NCBI GenBank assembly: GCA_001689405.1
Contig: LUJO01000042.1
Location: 62,001 to 126,000 of the forward strand
From: Candidatus Homeothermus arabinoxylanisolvens
Lineage (GTDB): Bacteria > Bacteroidota > Bacteroidia > Bacteroidales > Muribaculaceae
Length of the DNA stretch: 64,000 bases
Reading direction: 5' to 3'
This document shows positions 17,416-25,290 of the stretch, piece after piece. Both the position numbers and the translations under genes were made by a program. The notes under the pieces are model-generated. The model was not told where the DNA came from and ran no database searches. It was given only the letters and a program-made list of their open reading frames with translations. How positions within the stretch are numbered: position 1 is the stretch's first letter; each line of letters starts with the position of its first letter.

Positions 17416-17708
17416 ACAAGATTAAATTGATATTGGCGTCACTGGCGGTCATGATGTCGGTTGCCGTAGCCTGTGCCGGTAATTCCGCATATATAGAGGT
17501 CACAGGAACGGCCACACTCAATATAATTCCTGACCGTATAACAGTCGAGATCGGTATTGAAGAGTATTTCCGGCCTTTGTCAGGCGACCCCATACATGGC
17601 TTAGTCACTCTTGACGGAAACAAGGCTGTGGTGACAATTACCGGTTCTACGTGGGAATATTTGCCGGCAGGTACTAAGATTGAGTTTGAGCGGAGCGTTT
17701 GTCAATGA
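17412..17708 (+). CDS. Short exported protein with partial SIMPL-like N-terminus
   Basis: A 98-residue secreted protein with signal peptide MNKIKLILASLAVMMSVAVACA. The mature N-terminus YIEVTGTATLNIIPDRITV strongly resembles the first strand of SIMPL/YggE domains (usually >200 residues), but the match stops after about residue 55 and the tail (VTLDGNKAVVTITGSTWEYL) is unrelated. It is either a truncated or chimeric remnant or an independent small periplasmic protein. The start overlaps the preceding stop by 4 bp. Confidence 0.55.
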   Translation: MNKIKLILASLAVMMSVAVACAGNSAYIEVTGTATLNIIPDRITVEIGIEEYFRPLSGDPIHGLVTLDGNKAVVTITGSTWEYLPAGTKIEFERSVCQ

Positions 17709-17721
17709 TTCATTGTCGCTT

Positions 17722-18090
17722 ATGAATATTGAAGAGTTTCGTGAATACTGCCTGTCGCTGGGTGATGTAACGGAGAAAACGCCTTTCGGCAAATTTGCCC
17801 GGCGTTTCGACTCCATATTGGTGTTCTATGTCCTTGGCCACATGTTTTGCCTGATCGACATGGATTACTTCAATTCTGTCAATGTCAAGTCCACTCCTGA
17901 AGAGATCGATGAGCTTAAGCTCACGTATTCATCGGTCAGCAAACCTGTAAACCTGAGCGAACGCTATTGGATTCAGCTCGATTTTAACGGGGATATCCCT
18001 GATGACAAGATTCGTGAGCTTGTCAAACGCTCATTTGACATAGTAAAAGAAAAATACAGGGACAGTAGCAAAACCCGGTTGAAGTGCTAA
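17722..18090 (+). CDS. MmcQ/YjbR family protein
   Basis: A 122-residue member of the MmcQ/YjbR (CyaY-like fold) family, proposed to bind DNA but without a settled function. Signatures are NIEEFREYCLSLGDVTEKTPFG at the start, FYVLGHMFCLID near residue 38, and the ending ELVKRSFDIVKEKY. A TTG at 17680 in the same frame would overlap the upstream gene; ATG 17722 begins exactly at the family N-terminus. Its stop codon lies at the very edge of the dispersed repeat copy B. Confidence 0.85.
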   Translation: MNIEEFREYCLSLGDVTEKTPFGKFARRFDSILVFYVLGHMFCLIDMDYFNSVNVKSTPEEIDELKLTYSSVSKPVNLSERYWIQLDFNGDIPDDKIRELVKRSFDIVKEKYRDSSKTRLKC

Positions 18091-18099
18091 AATATAACG

Positions 18100-18125
18100 G
18101 ATTGGTACCGGCGTCTCTACCAATC
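18100..18125 (+). terminator. Hairpin after the MmcQ-like gene
   Basis: GATTGGTA (18100-18107) and TACCAATC (18118-18125) form an 8-bp perfect stem with a 10-nt loop starting 10 bp after the stop codon, followed by a T-rich stretch (TGTATTCTAATCTTTTA). A plausible terminator partly made from the repeat element. Confidence 0.5.
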
Positions 18126-18301
18126 TGTATTCTAATCTTTTACTGAACGAACTAAAAAACGCCGGTACAGCGAGAGCCTTTACAGGCTCGCAGGTTGAAT
18201 GAGCATCGCTCACCGACCACATTCCTTATGACCATCCGGATATGCGGACGGTATACTGCAGAGCAATTGTTTAAGGTCATACGGGTCGCTGCCGGACGCC
18301 G
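18113..18301. mobile_element. 189-bp hairpin-rich insert flanked by 10-bp direct repeats (MITE-like)
   Basis: The insert has no open frame of note. Internal hairpins include GAGCC/GGCTC, TGAGC/GCTCA with a 3-nt loop, and TATGACC (18227-18233) with GGTCATA (18275-18281), which encloses a CCG/CGG stem. GTACCGGCGT at 18105-18114 is complementary to ACGCCGGTAC at 18159-18168. CGGCGTC (18109-18115) and GACGCCG (18295-18301) could be short terminal inverted repeats. Nature is inferred from structure only. Confidence 0.45.
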
Positions 18302-18450
18302 TGGTACCGGCATCCACCAACATTAACAGTTAACAACCGAGTTTTTACATTGACCCAAAATTCTGCACAAAAACTTATCAACTTAGTAATTCCGCCATGC
18401 CCTATAACGGTGGATTATGTAAGATAAAACAATAAAATTTAGATAATTCA

Positions 18451-19359
18451 TTAGTCCGAAATAGTCCAATCTCCAAAATCCTTACCATATCTAAATTCTT
18501 CGCCATCTCTATTATATTCCGTGCCAAATTTATCTACAAAACCTCCATGCACAGGCAAAAGCGAATCCATATATTTTTTACTATATTCAGTAGGTAAAGA
18601 TTCTATTATACTCCACCAATAATCCTTGTTGATAATGCGCATTATTTGAGCAAAATCAAGCATCGGGATCATATGGAAAACCACGCCATTTCCATTTATG
18701 AAAAAAATAGACCATCCACCATCAATTTTTGGGCTACCGGTACATTTATATTTGCAGGCTGCGATATAAGAGTTCCCTTGAGGCAACCATCCAACAAATG
18801 AATGCCATAAACCAAAATAAGCCCTAAATGAAACGGGACAGCCGTTATTGTTTAACTGCCAATAATTGACATAAGGATCCTTTACTATATGCACGCTATC
18901 CACATAGACTTCGTTTGTGCGCAAACAAAACGGAGGCCTTTCGTTTTCACCTCCCATGTGGATTTCTTTTAAACGATAAACGGTATAAGGCTCATGACAA
19001 AAACCGCCTAATAGGTACAAATCGCCATCCAATGTCTTATATGCCCAATGTTCATGTTCATCGACATTAATTATAAATTCGGAGTAATTGTCCTTATCAG
19101 CATTATTGAATAAACCTTTTTCGACAAAGAAATCCCTAATGGTGTCTACGTTAGCGGTTGCAATATAAGTCCATTCCTCAATTTCAACGGATTTTGCTGA
19201 TACTGAATCTTTTATTGTTTTGATTACTTCGGATTTAATCCATTCGGTAAGTTCTTCTTTTGTTTTGTATATTGGCACATCTTGCGCATTATTTTGACAA
19301 GAAGGGAATACAATATTCATGATGAATGCCAATGCGCATATAAGTAATGTCGCTCTCAT
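18451..19359 (-). CDS. Hypothetical lipoprotein, AT-rich
   Basis: A 302-residue unrecognised protein. The signal MRATLLICALAFIMNIVFPSCQ ends in an apparent lipobox (FPSC). The mature part is rich in Trp, Tyr and acidic residues and contains a stretch with several Cys (CHEPYTVYRL, FCLRTNEVYV, ACKYKCTG). Base composition is clearly more AT-rich than surrounding genes, which suggests horizontal acquisition. It lies 6 bp downstream of another small AT-rich gene and probably shares its transcript. No function can be assigned. Confidence 0.7.
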   Translation of the reverse strand: MRATLLICALAFIMNIVFPSCQNNAQDVPIYKTKEELTEWIKSEVIKTIKDSVSAKSVEIEEWTYIATANVDTIRDFFVEKGLFNNADKDNYSEFIINVDEHEHWAYKTLDGDLYLLGGFCHEPYTVYRLKEIHMGGENERPPFCLRTNEVYVDSVHIVKDPYVNYWQLNNNGCPVSFRAYFGLWHSFVGWLPQGNSYIAACKYKCTGSPKIDGGWSIFFINGNGVVFHMIPMLDFAQIMRIINKDYWWSIIESLPTEYSKKYMDSLLPVHGGFVDKFGTEYNRDGEEFRYGKDFGDWTISD

Positions 19360-19365
19360 ATCAAA

Positions 19366-19587
19366 CTAATAAATTGAATTTAAGAATATGGTGTCCCTAA
19401 TTCCGACCACCTTGTCGTCGATGACTTGAATATTGGAATAGACTATTCCGGTTATACTTGTTGCACAATTGATTTTGCCTATTGAATCAACAAACTCGGA
19501 GTAAGTCAGATTTCCACTTTTTATAAGATATGACATGACAAATTGCTCTTCAATATTTAAATTCGGAAATGGCTCCTCCCCAAACAT
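19366..19587 (-). CDS. Small AT-rich hypothetical protein
   Basis: A 73-residue acidic protein with no signal peptide and no family I recognise. It sits 6 bp upstream of the hypothetical lipoprotein on the minus strand, so the two may be functionally paired. Composition is AT-rich. It could be the C-terminal remnant of a longer gene, since typical start signals are absent and the upstream area is occupied by a palindromic element. Confidence 0.45.
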   Translation of the reverse strand: MFGEEPFPNLNIEEQFVMSYLIKSGNLTYSEFVDSIGKINCATSITGIVYSNIQVIDDKVVGIRDTIFLNSIY

Positions 19588-19623
19588 TAATGAACAAAAA
19601 CGTGAGCCAACTATGCCACGTCT

Positions 19624-19740
19624 TAGTCGAAGATCCTGAGAAAACCTATGTGCAGATATGACAACAGCCGCTCACGCTATGCGTGAGAGCTATTATGCCA
19701 ATTCTTGCATATAGTCTTAAATTTCTCAGGTTCTCGACTA
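19624..19740. repeat. Large imperfect palindrome with central hairpin
   Basis: TAGTCGAAGATCCTGAGAAA (19624-19643) is complementary, with one bulge and one mismatch, to the sequence at 19722-19740. Between them CTCACGC (19671-19677) and GCGTGAG (19681-19687) form a perfect 7-bp stem with a 3-nt loop. A short GAAGAGC/CGCTTC hairpin follows at 19744-19760. No real gene was found from 19588 to 20096; an open frame at 19705-20013 on the plus strand has poor codon use and is not credible. Confidence 0.6.
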
Positions 19741-20011
19741 CAAGAAGAGCATAACGCTTCTGATAATTTCAAAATGTCGTTATGGGACTTCGCCCAATCA
19801 ATTGTAAAGTTACGACTTTTTGTGTTGCAAGTCAACAGGCTGGGCAAAAATAAGTTTAGTTCTATATATAGATATCCCTGTCTCTATCTCCATATTGACC
19901 ACCGAAAGAAGAAAACAAGGCAAATAGATAAAGTCAACGACCGCAAATTATCCATAAATCGGTTCTGTTCGTTTTCAACCAATTGTCTAAATAGTACGAA
20001 TTTAGTACAAT

Positions 20012-20046
20012 AGCGCATTGCCCGTGATGTTAACGGACAATGCGCT
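20012..20046 (-). terminator. Strong hairpin terminator of ftsH
   Basis: AGCGCATTG (20012-20020) pairs with CAATGCGCT (20038-20046), and inside it CCGT pairs with ACGG across a 7-nt loop. It lies about 50 bp downstream of the ftsH stop codon. A clear U-tract is lacking. Confidence 0.55.
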
Positions 20047-20096
20047 GTATTATGATAGTTGTGCTGTTTATCGCTTTCTGCTGATGACGGAGCGGC

Positions 20097-22133
20097 TTAT
20101 TCCGATTTAGGGATGGGTGGGATTTCCGGGGGAACAATTGCTGCCGGTGCGTCGTCCGATTTTTCCTCCGGCTGCTCACCGTCGGCGGATTTTTCTTCTT
20201 TGTCCTCTTTTTTACCCTCTTCAAGCTGGCGTCCGGCGAATATTTCATCGGTACGCGATACCCACTGACGTTTGCCGAATATGTGTTCGACATCTTCGGT
20301 AAATATGACTTCGCGGGCTATCAGTACCTCGGCAAGCTGTTTATGTCCTTCGGCATGCTTGCGCAGTATCTCCTTGGCGCGTTCATACTGCTCGTTGATT
20401 ATGCGCGACACCTCGGCATCGATGTCCTTGGCACGCTCCTCGCTGTAGGGCTTCGAGAAGCCGTATTCCTGGCCAGTTGAGTCGTAATAGCACAAGTTGG
20501 GCAGACGGTCGCTCATTCCGTAGTAGGCCACCATCGCGTAGGCCAGTTTGGTCACACGCTCAAGGTCGTTGGCAGCGCCTGTAGATATATGTCCGAGGAA
20601 CAATTCTTCGGCCGCGCGGCCTCCGAGGGTCGAGCACATCTCGTCAAGGAGTGCTTCCGAGGGTGTTATCTGACGCTCTTCAGGCAGATACCATGCAGCG
20701 CCAAGAGCTTTGCCGCGTGGCACTATGGTGACTTTAATCAGCGGGCTGGCATAGCGCAGATGCCATGAGATAGTGGCGTGGCCGGCTTCATGGACGGCGA
20801 TGGCATGCTTTTCCTCGTCGGTGGTTATCTTGGATCTCTTCTCAAGACCGCCGATTATACGGTCGACAGCATCGTTGAAGTCCTGTTTCTGTACGCATTT
20901 TTTGTTGTGACGTGCTGCAATGAGGGCGGCTTCGTTGCACACATTGGCTATGTCGGCGCCCGAGAAGCCCGGGGTCTGGCGGGCAAGCAGCTCCACATCA
21001 AGCGAGTCGTCGGTCTTGATGTTGCGCAGATGCACGTTGAATATAGCCACTCGGTCATTCAGATCGGGCAGATCCACATAAATCTGCCGGTCGAAGCGGC
21101 CGGCACGCATGAGTGCCTTGTCAAGTATGTCGGCGCGGTTTGTTGCGGCAAGTATTATGACACCGCTGTTTGAACCGAAACCGTCCATCTCGGTAAGAAG
21201 CTGGTTGAGCGTGTTCTCGCGCTCGTCGTTGGCGCCCATGTTCGGATTACGGCCTCGCGCCCGTCCTACGGCGTCGATCTCGTCGATAAATACAATACAG
21301 GGAGCTTTCTCTTTGGCCTGACGGAAGAGGTCGCGCACACGCGACGCACCCACGCCGACAAACATCTCCACAAAGTCGGAGCCTGACATGGAGAAGAAGG
21401 GCACATTGGCTTCTCCGGCCACGGCCTTGGCAAGCAGTGTCTTACCGGTTCCGGGGGGGCCAACAAGCAGCGCGCCTTTGGGTATCTTGCCTCCGAGGTC
21501 GGTGTAGCGCTGCGGATTTTTCAAGAACTCCACGATCTCTTCAACTTCGGTCTTGGCCTCGGACAATCCGGCCACATCCTTGAACGTGACCTGAATGGGG
21601 CCGTCTTTATCAAATACCTTGGCCTTTGATTTACCTACATTGAACACGCCGCCGCTGCCGTCGCCTTTGCCCGACATGTGGCGCATGAATACAAACCAGA
21701 ACACTATCAGCAGCAGTATGGGTGCAAATGACCAGAACATGGCCATAAAGTCGCTCCCTTTTTCAAAAGATACGGAGCCGGTGAATACACCGTCTTTCTG
21801 CCATTGGTCGATTTTGTCCTGAAGTTTGTCGGCACTCGGTATGGATGTCGTTATTTTTACATCATGGTGTTCGCCCTGAGTGTATTGCGAGGGCGGAAAT
21901 ATTTTCGATGCGAGGGAGTCGGTGATAAATGCCTCCGCCTCGTTTTTGTTGGTATACACCACAATCTTCTCCACGCCTCCGCCGGTGACATATTTCTCAA
22001 ATTCAGAGTATGTCACCTCCTTGGTTATGGAGTTCTGATCGAGGTAGTACAGCCCGCCGAGTACGAGAAGTATGATGGCATACATCCAGTACAGGCTGAA
22101 TTTTATGGTCTTTTTCTTCGGGTCCGGTTTCAT
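20097..22133 (-). CDS. ftsH: ATP-dependent zinc metalloprotease FtsH
   Basis: A 678-residue membrane protease that extracts and degrades membrane and short-lived cytosolic proteins. An N-terminal helix (YWMYAIILLVLGGLYYL) and a second one (FWSFAPILLLIVFWFVF, residues ~130-148) flank a periplasmic domain. The AAA module has Walker A GPPGTGKTLLAKA, Walker B CIVFIDEIDAVG, and second region of homology NRADILDKALMRAGRFDRQ. The zinc motif HEAGH lies near residue 445 with the third ligand in the following helical region. The tail is acidic and Pro-rich. It is downstream of rsfS (64 bp) and probably in its operon. Confidence 0.97.
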   Translation of the reverse strand: MKPDPKKKTIKFSLYWMYAIILLVLGGLYYLDQNSITKEVTYSEFEKYVTGGGVEKIVVYTNKNEAEAFITDSLASKIFPPSQYTQGEHHDVKITTSIPSADKLQDKIDQWQKDGVFTGSVSFEKGSDFMAMFWSFAPILLLIVFWFVFMRHMSGKGDGSGGVFNVGKSKAKVFDKDGPIQVTFKDVAGLSEAKTEVEEIVEFLKNPQRYTDLGGKIPKGALLVGPPGTGKTLLAKAVAGEANVPFFSMSGSDFVEMFVGVGASRVRDLFRQAKEKAPCIVFIDEIDAVGRARGRNPNMGANDERENTLNQLLTEMDGFGSNSGVIILAATNRADILDKALMRAGRFDRQIYVDLPDLNDRVAIFNVHLRNIKTDDSLDVELLARQTPGFSGADIANVCNEAALIAARHNKKCVQKQDFNDAVDRIIGGLEKRSKITTDEEKHAIAVHEAGHATISWHLRYASPLIKVTIVPRGKALGAAWYLPEERQITPSEALLDEMCSTLGGRAAEELFLGHISTGAANDLERVTKLAYAMVAYYGMSDRLPNLCYYDSTGQEYGFSKPYSEERAKDIDAEVSRIINEQYERAKEILRKHAEGHKQLAEVLIAREVIFTEDVEHIFGKRQWVSRTDEIFAGRQLEEGKKEDKEEKSADGEQPEEKSDDAPAAIVPPEIPPIPKSE

Positions 22134-22197
22134 ATGGGGACTATGGATGTTGTGATACGTTCAGTATTATTTAGCGGTATTGTTGTCGGGCGCCGTT

Positions 22198-22557
22198 TTA
22201 ATCGAGATCCGGTATCTCGGTGATGTCGGCGTCGCTCCATAATTCCTCGAGATTGTAGTATTGACGCACATCGGGCAGAAACACATGCACGAATGTGTCG
22301 CCGTAGTCGATTACTATCCATTGCGAATTCTGGTATCCGTCGTAGTTATATGGCTTGACGCCACACTCCTCACGTACTTTGTCTCTGATGCTGTCGGCTA
22401 TCGCCGCAACCTGCATGGTCGACGAGCCTTGACATATTATGAAGCGGTTGGCGGCTGCGCCCTCAATGGCGCTTAGATCCACTACGGAAATCTGTTTTCC
22501 TTTGCGATCCTGAATTCCCTCGATGATGAATTTTACAATATCCGTATTCTTACTCAT
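22198..22557 (-). CDS. rsfS: Ribosome silencing factor RsfS
   Basis: A 119-residue protein of the RsfS/Iojap family, which binds ribosomal protein uL14 (L14) and blocks subunit joining when nutrients are scarce. Family phrases are DIVKFIIEGIQDRKGKQISV near the start, FIICQGSSTMQVAAIADSI in the middle, and QWIVIDYGDTFVHVFLP near the end. Upstream TATCTTTG (22576-22583) supplies a promoter. Genes for RsfS and FtsH are neighbours in many Bacteroidota. Confidence 0.94.
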   Translation of the reverse strand: MSKNTDIVKFIIEGIQDRKGKQISVVDLSAIEGAAANRFIICQGSSTMQVAAIADSIRDKVREECGVKPYNYDGYQNSQWIVIDYGDTFVHVFLPDVRQYYNLEELWSDADITEIPDLD

Positions 22558-22575
22558 TTATAGTTAAATTGTTTG

Positions 22576-22583
22576 CAAAGATA
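22576..22583 (-). promoter_or_regulatory. -7 promoter box for rsfS-ftsH
   Basis: TATCTTTG on the minus strand fits TAnnTTTG, 18 bp before the rsfS ATG. Confidence 0.5.
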
Positions 22584-22674
22584 GTTCAAAAAATCTAAAA
22601 TACAGGGTATTTAGCTATACTTAATATTTCAATAACAATTTTAGCGCATAAATAGGTCATGGATGCATGTTTAT

Positions 22675-23922
22675 TTATTCATAACGTATTGAGCGGCAGG
22701 GACTGATGGATGATACCGCGTGGCTCGGCACTATTATCGTCAGGCCCGCTATGACAAATACCCCTATGTTCAGAAGCACGATGTAGAGCCAATTGATTTC
22801 GACCGGCACATAGTTGAGGTAGTAGGAGTCGGGATTAAGCGGCAGTATCCTGTAGTGGCGTTGCAGCAAAAGCAGTGTTATGCCCACTATGTCGCCTATG
22901 ATCATGCCGCGTATTACGATTTTCTGAGCCAGATATATGAATATGCGGCGTACTTCGCCGTTGGTGGCTCCGAGTGCTTTAAGTATGCCTATCATGTTGA
23001 CCCTCTCGAGAATGATGATGAACAGGCTTGACACCAGAGTGAAGCCGGCTACAAGCGTCATGAGAACGAGAATGACGGCCACATTCGTGTCGAGCAGGTC
23101 GAGCCAGTTGAAGTACATCATGGCCGTATCGAGCACGCTGCTTATGCTGTACATGCCTTCGAGCCGCCCGTTGTCAGCGCTTTCCATCATGGCTTCCTGA
23201 AGATGCAGGGCCGCCTCGTTTATCCTGTAGGTATCGGCGGCTTTGAGTTCCAAGCGATTGCCAGAAAGACTGTCGACATCGCATATGCTCTGCGTGAATG
23301 ACAACGGGGCGAAAATGTATAGCTTGTCATAGTCGCCGAAGTGGGTGTCGTAGATTGCCGCCACCTCTATGCGCCGGGTCTTTACGGCTCCGTCTATGAA
23401 GAAGTAGGCATACATGCGGTCGCCGGGTTTAAGCCGCAGCGCACGTGCAGTTGTCCGTGACACAGCCACCTTGTTGCGGTTCTCTTCATTATCAGCTTCA
23501 GGCAGTGAGCCTTCCACTATATTGTCGCGCACGAAGTCGAAGCCGTCGCCCGCTTGCACGCCTTTGACAATGACCGCTTGGAAGTCATTGTCGGTCTTTA
23601 CGACTCCGGTCTGCTGCAGCACGAGCGATGCCGAGCTGAACTCTCCGGTACGCTCTATTATGTCGGTCAGCTCCGGCGTCAGAGTCAGATATGCCTCTTT
23701 GTCGTAATCGGAAGTCTCCGGGTGTATGGTGACATGCGAGTCGAAGCCCATGACCTTGTTGCGTATCTCGTCTTTGAAGCCGAGCACAATACATAGCGAA
23801 GCCATCATAATCATGATGGCCAACGCTATTCCCGCAATGGCTATGACTATGCTTGTCGACAGACCCCGCCGGCCTTCGCGGTTCAGCCGCAGCCGTCGGG
23901 CAATAAAGAGTTCGTAGCTCAT
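22675..23922 (-). CDS. ABC transporter permease, LolC/LolE/FtsX-like
   Basis: A 415-residue permease of the MacB/FtsX superfamily, most like LolC/LolE, which release lipoproteins from the inner membrane. The first membrane helix follows RRGLSTSIVIAIAGIALAIMIM. A large extracytoplasmic domain spans residues ~50-260, then three more helices including VILVLMTLVAGFTLVSSLFI and NMIGILKALGATNGEVRRIFI, the conserved cytoplasmic coupling loop. It overlaps the aminotransferase gene by 4 bp; the partner ATPase is not in the window. Confidence 0.85.
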   Translation of the reverse strand: MSYELFIARRLRLNREGRRGLSTSIVIAIAGIALAIMIMMASLCIVLGFKDEIRNKVMGFDSHVTIHPETSDYDKEAYLTLTPELTDIIERTGEFSSASLVLQQTGVVKTDNDFQAVIVKGVQAGDGFDFVRDNIVEGSLPEADNEENRNKVAVSRTTARALRLKPGDRMYAYFFIDGAVKTRRIEVAAIYDTHFGDYDKLYIFAPLSFTQSICDVDSLSGNRLELKAADTYRINEAALHLQEAMMESADNGRLEGMYSISSVLDTAMMYFNWLDLLDTNVAVILVLMTLVAGFTLVSSLFIIILERVNMIGILKALGATNGEVRRIFIYLAQKIVIRGMIIGDIVGITLLLLQRHYRILPLNPDSYYLNYVPVEINWLYIVLLNIGVFVIAGLTIIVPSHAVSSISPCRSIRYE

Positions 23923-25118
23923 ATGGTGCGCCCGGGGTAGGCTTTCAGTGCTTCGGCAAGTACCTTTATGGCTTTGGCAAGCTCTTCTTTACGCAGTATG
24001 TAGGCCATACGCACCTCGTCTTTGCCCATGCCCGGCGTCGTATAGAAGCCTGAAGCCGGAGCCATAAATACTGTCTGGCCCTCGTAATCGAAGTGTTCAA
24101 GACACCATTCGCAGAAGCGGTCGGCATCATCGACAGGCAGCTTTACAACGGTGTAGAACGCTCCCATCGGTATGGGGGAGTAACATCCCGGAATCTTGTT
24201 GAGCTGGTCGATGAGAAATTTTCGCCGTTCCACGTACTCGTTATAGGTATCGAGCATGTATTCCTTGGGCGTGTCAATCGAGGCTTCGGCCACAATCTGT
24301 CCTATAAGGGGCGGACTGAGACGGGCCTGACAGAACTTCATTATATTCTTCTTCAGCTCCGCATGCTTGGTTATAAGCGCGCCTATGCGTATGCCGCACT
24401 CGTTGTAGCGCTTTGACACGGAGTCGATGAGCACCACCTGATTTTCTATGTCGGGCAAGTGGAATGCCGATATGTACGGCGCTCCCGTATAGCAGAATTC
24501 GCGATAAACCTCGTCGGAAAACAGAAACAGATCATATTTTTTCACCAGATCCCTTATCTGCAGCATCTCTTTCATCGTATACAGATAGCCGGTGGGATTG
24601 TTGGGATTGCATATGAGTATGCCTTTGGTCTTGGGAGTGATGAGCTCTTCAAATTTTTCCACGGGAGGAAGCGCGAAGCCCTCTTCTATGCTTGACGGCA
24701 CGGTTATGATTTTTGCTCCGGCCGATATGGCGAAAGCCATATAGTTGGCATATGCCGGTTCGGGCACTATTATCTCGTCGCCCGGGTCAAGACAGGCCAA
24801 GAATGCAAACAGCACGGCTTCCGAGCCTCCGGTCGTGACTATTATGTCGTCGACATCCACGTCGATGTTATACGTCTTGTAATATTGATGCAGTTTGCGG
24901 CGTAAAGACAGCAGACCCTCCGACGGGCTGTATTCGAGTACGGTGCGGTCTATGTGTTTCAGCGCTTCGAGGCCCTCCTTGGGGGTGGGCACATCGGGCT
25001 GTCCTATGTTAAGGTGGTATACTTTTATACCTCTGTCTTTGGCTGCATTGGCAAGCGGAACCAACCGGCGTATAGGCGACGCGGGCATTTCGGTTCCTCG
25101 TTGTGAAACATTTGGCAT
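23919..25118 (-). CDS. PLP-dependent class I/II aminotransferase
   Basis: A 399-residue fold-type I aminotransferase resembling aspartate/aromatic transaminases. The family motifs are NIGQPDVPTP, VTTGGSEAVLFAF, ICNPNNPTGYLY (the Asn stacking the cofactor) and DEVYREF. The PLP-binding Lys is in DSVSKRYNECGIRIG near residue 240, and an Arg in VRMAYILR late in the protein probably holds the substrate carboxylate. Cytosolic. It is the first gene of a two-gene operon with the LolCE-like permease and has a -7 box at 25143-25150. The specific amino acid is not determinable. Confidence 0.9.
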   Translation of the reverse strand: MPNVSQRGTEMPASPIRRLVPLANAAKDRGIKVYHLNIGQPDVPTPKEGLEALKHIDRTVLEYSPSEGLLSLRRKLHQYYKTYNIDVDVDDIIVTTGGSEAVLFAFLACLDPGDEIIVPEPAYANYMAFAISAGAKIITVPSSIEEGFALPPVEKFEELITPKTKGILICNPNNPTGYLYTMKEMLQIRDLVKKYDLFLFSDEVYREFCYTGAPYISAFHLPDIENQVVLIDSVSKRYNECGIRIGALITKHAELKKNIMKFCQARLSPPLIGQIVAEASIDTPKEYMLDTYNEYVERRKFLIDQLNKIPGCYSPIPMGAFYTVVKLPVDDADRFCEWCLEHFDYEGQTVFMAPASGFYTTPGMGKDEVRMAYILRKEELAKAIKVLAEALKAYPGRTI

Positions 25119-25142
25119 AATCTGTCAGAATATATTAATGCA

Positions 25143-25150
25143 CAAAATTA
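25143..25150 (-). promoter_or_regulatory. -7 promoter box for the aminotransferase operon
   Basis: TAATTTTG on the minus strand matches TAnnTTTG, 24 bp ahead of the ATG at 25118. Confidence 0.5.
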
Positions 25151-25204
25151 AGTAAAAACAACGGGATTTCTTGTCTACACGGACAAAAAGAATCGCCGTA
25201 ATCC

Positions 25205-25212
25205 TATATTTG
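25205..25212 (+). promoter_or_regulatory. -7 promoter box for the kinase-RapZ/murU operon
   Basis: TATATTTG fits TAnnTTTG. It would give a leader of about 70 nt to the ATG at 25291. No obvious regulatory fold is seen in that leader. Confidence 0.45.
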
Positions 25213-25290
25213 TAATAAAAAATAGCGGCGGTGTATATGTATATTGGCTAAGATTGATTATCTTTACCAACAAAATATGATGGGAATACT

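Larger units (their letters stand above)
18088..18356 (-). repeat. Dispersed intergenic repeat, copy B, interrupted by a 189-bp insert
   Basis: Inverted relative to copy A at 3542-3616. Its two parts are 18088-18112 (TAAAATATAACGGAT plus TGGTACCGGC) and 18302-18356 (TGGTACCGGC through the block complementary to GGGTCAATGTAAAAAC). TGGTACCGGC, once in copy A (as GCCGGTACCA, 3592-3601), is present twice here, directly flanking the extra 18113-18301. This is the pattern expected of an insertion with a 10-bp target duplication, or conversely of a deletion in copy A. No gene is seen from 18091 to 18450. Confidence 0.7.

Noticed and set aside
19705..20013. 102-residue open frame on the plus strand
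   Set aside because: Composition is odd, no family resemblance, and it spans the palindromic element and promoter-like sequence; most likely chance.
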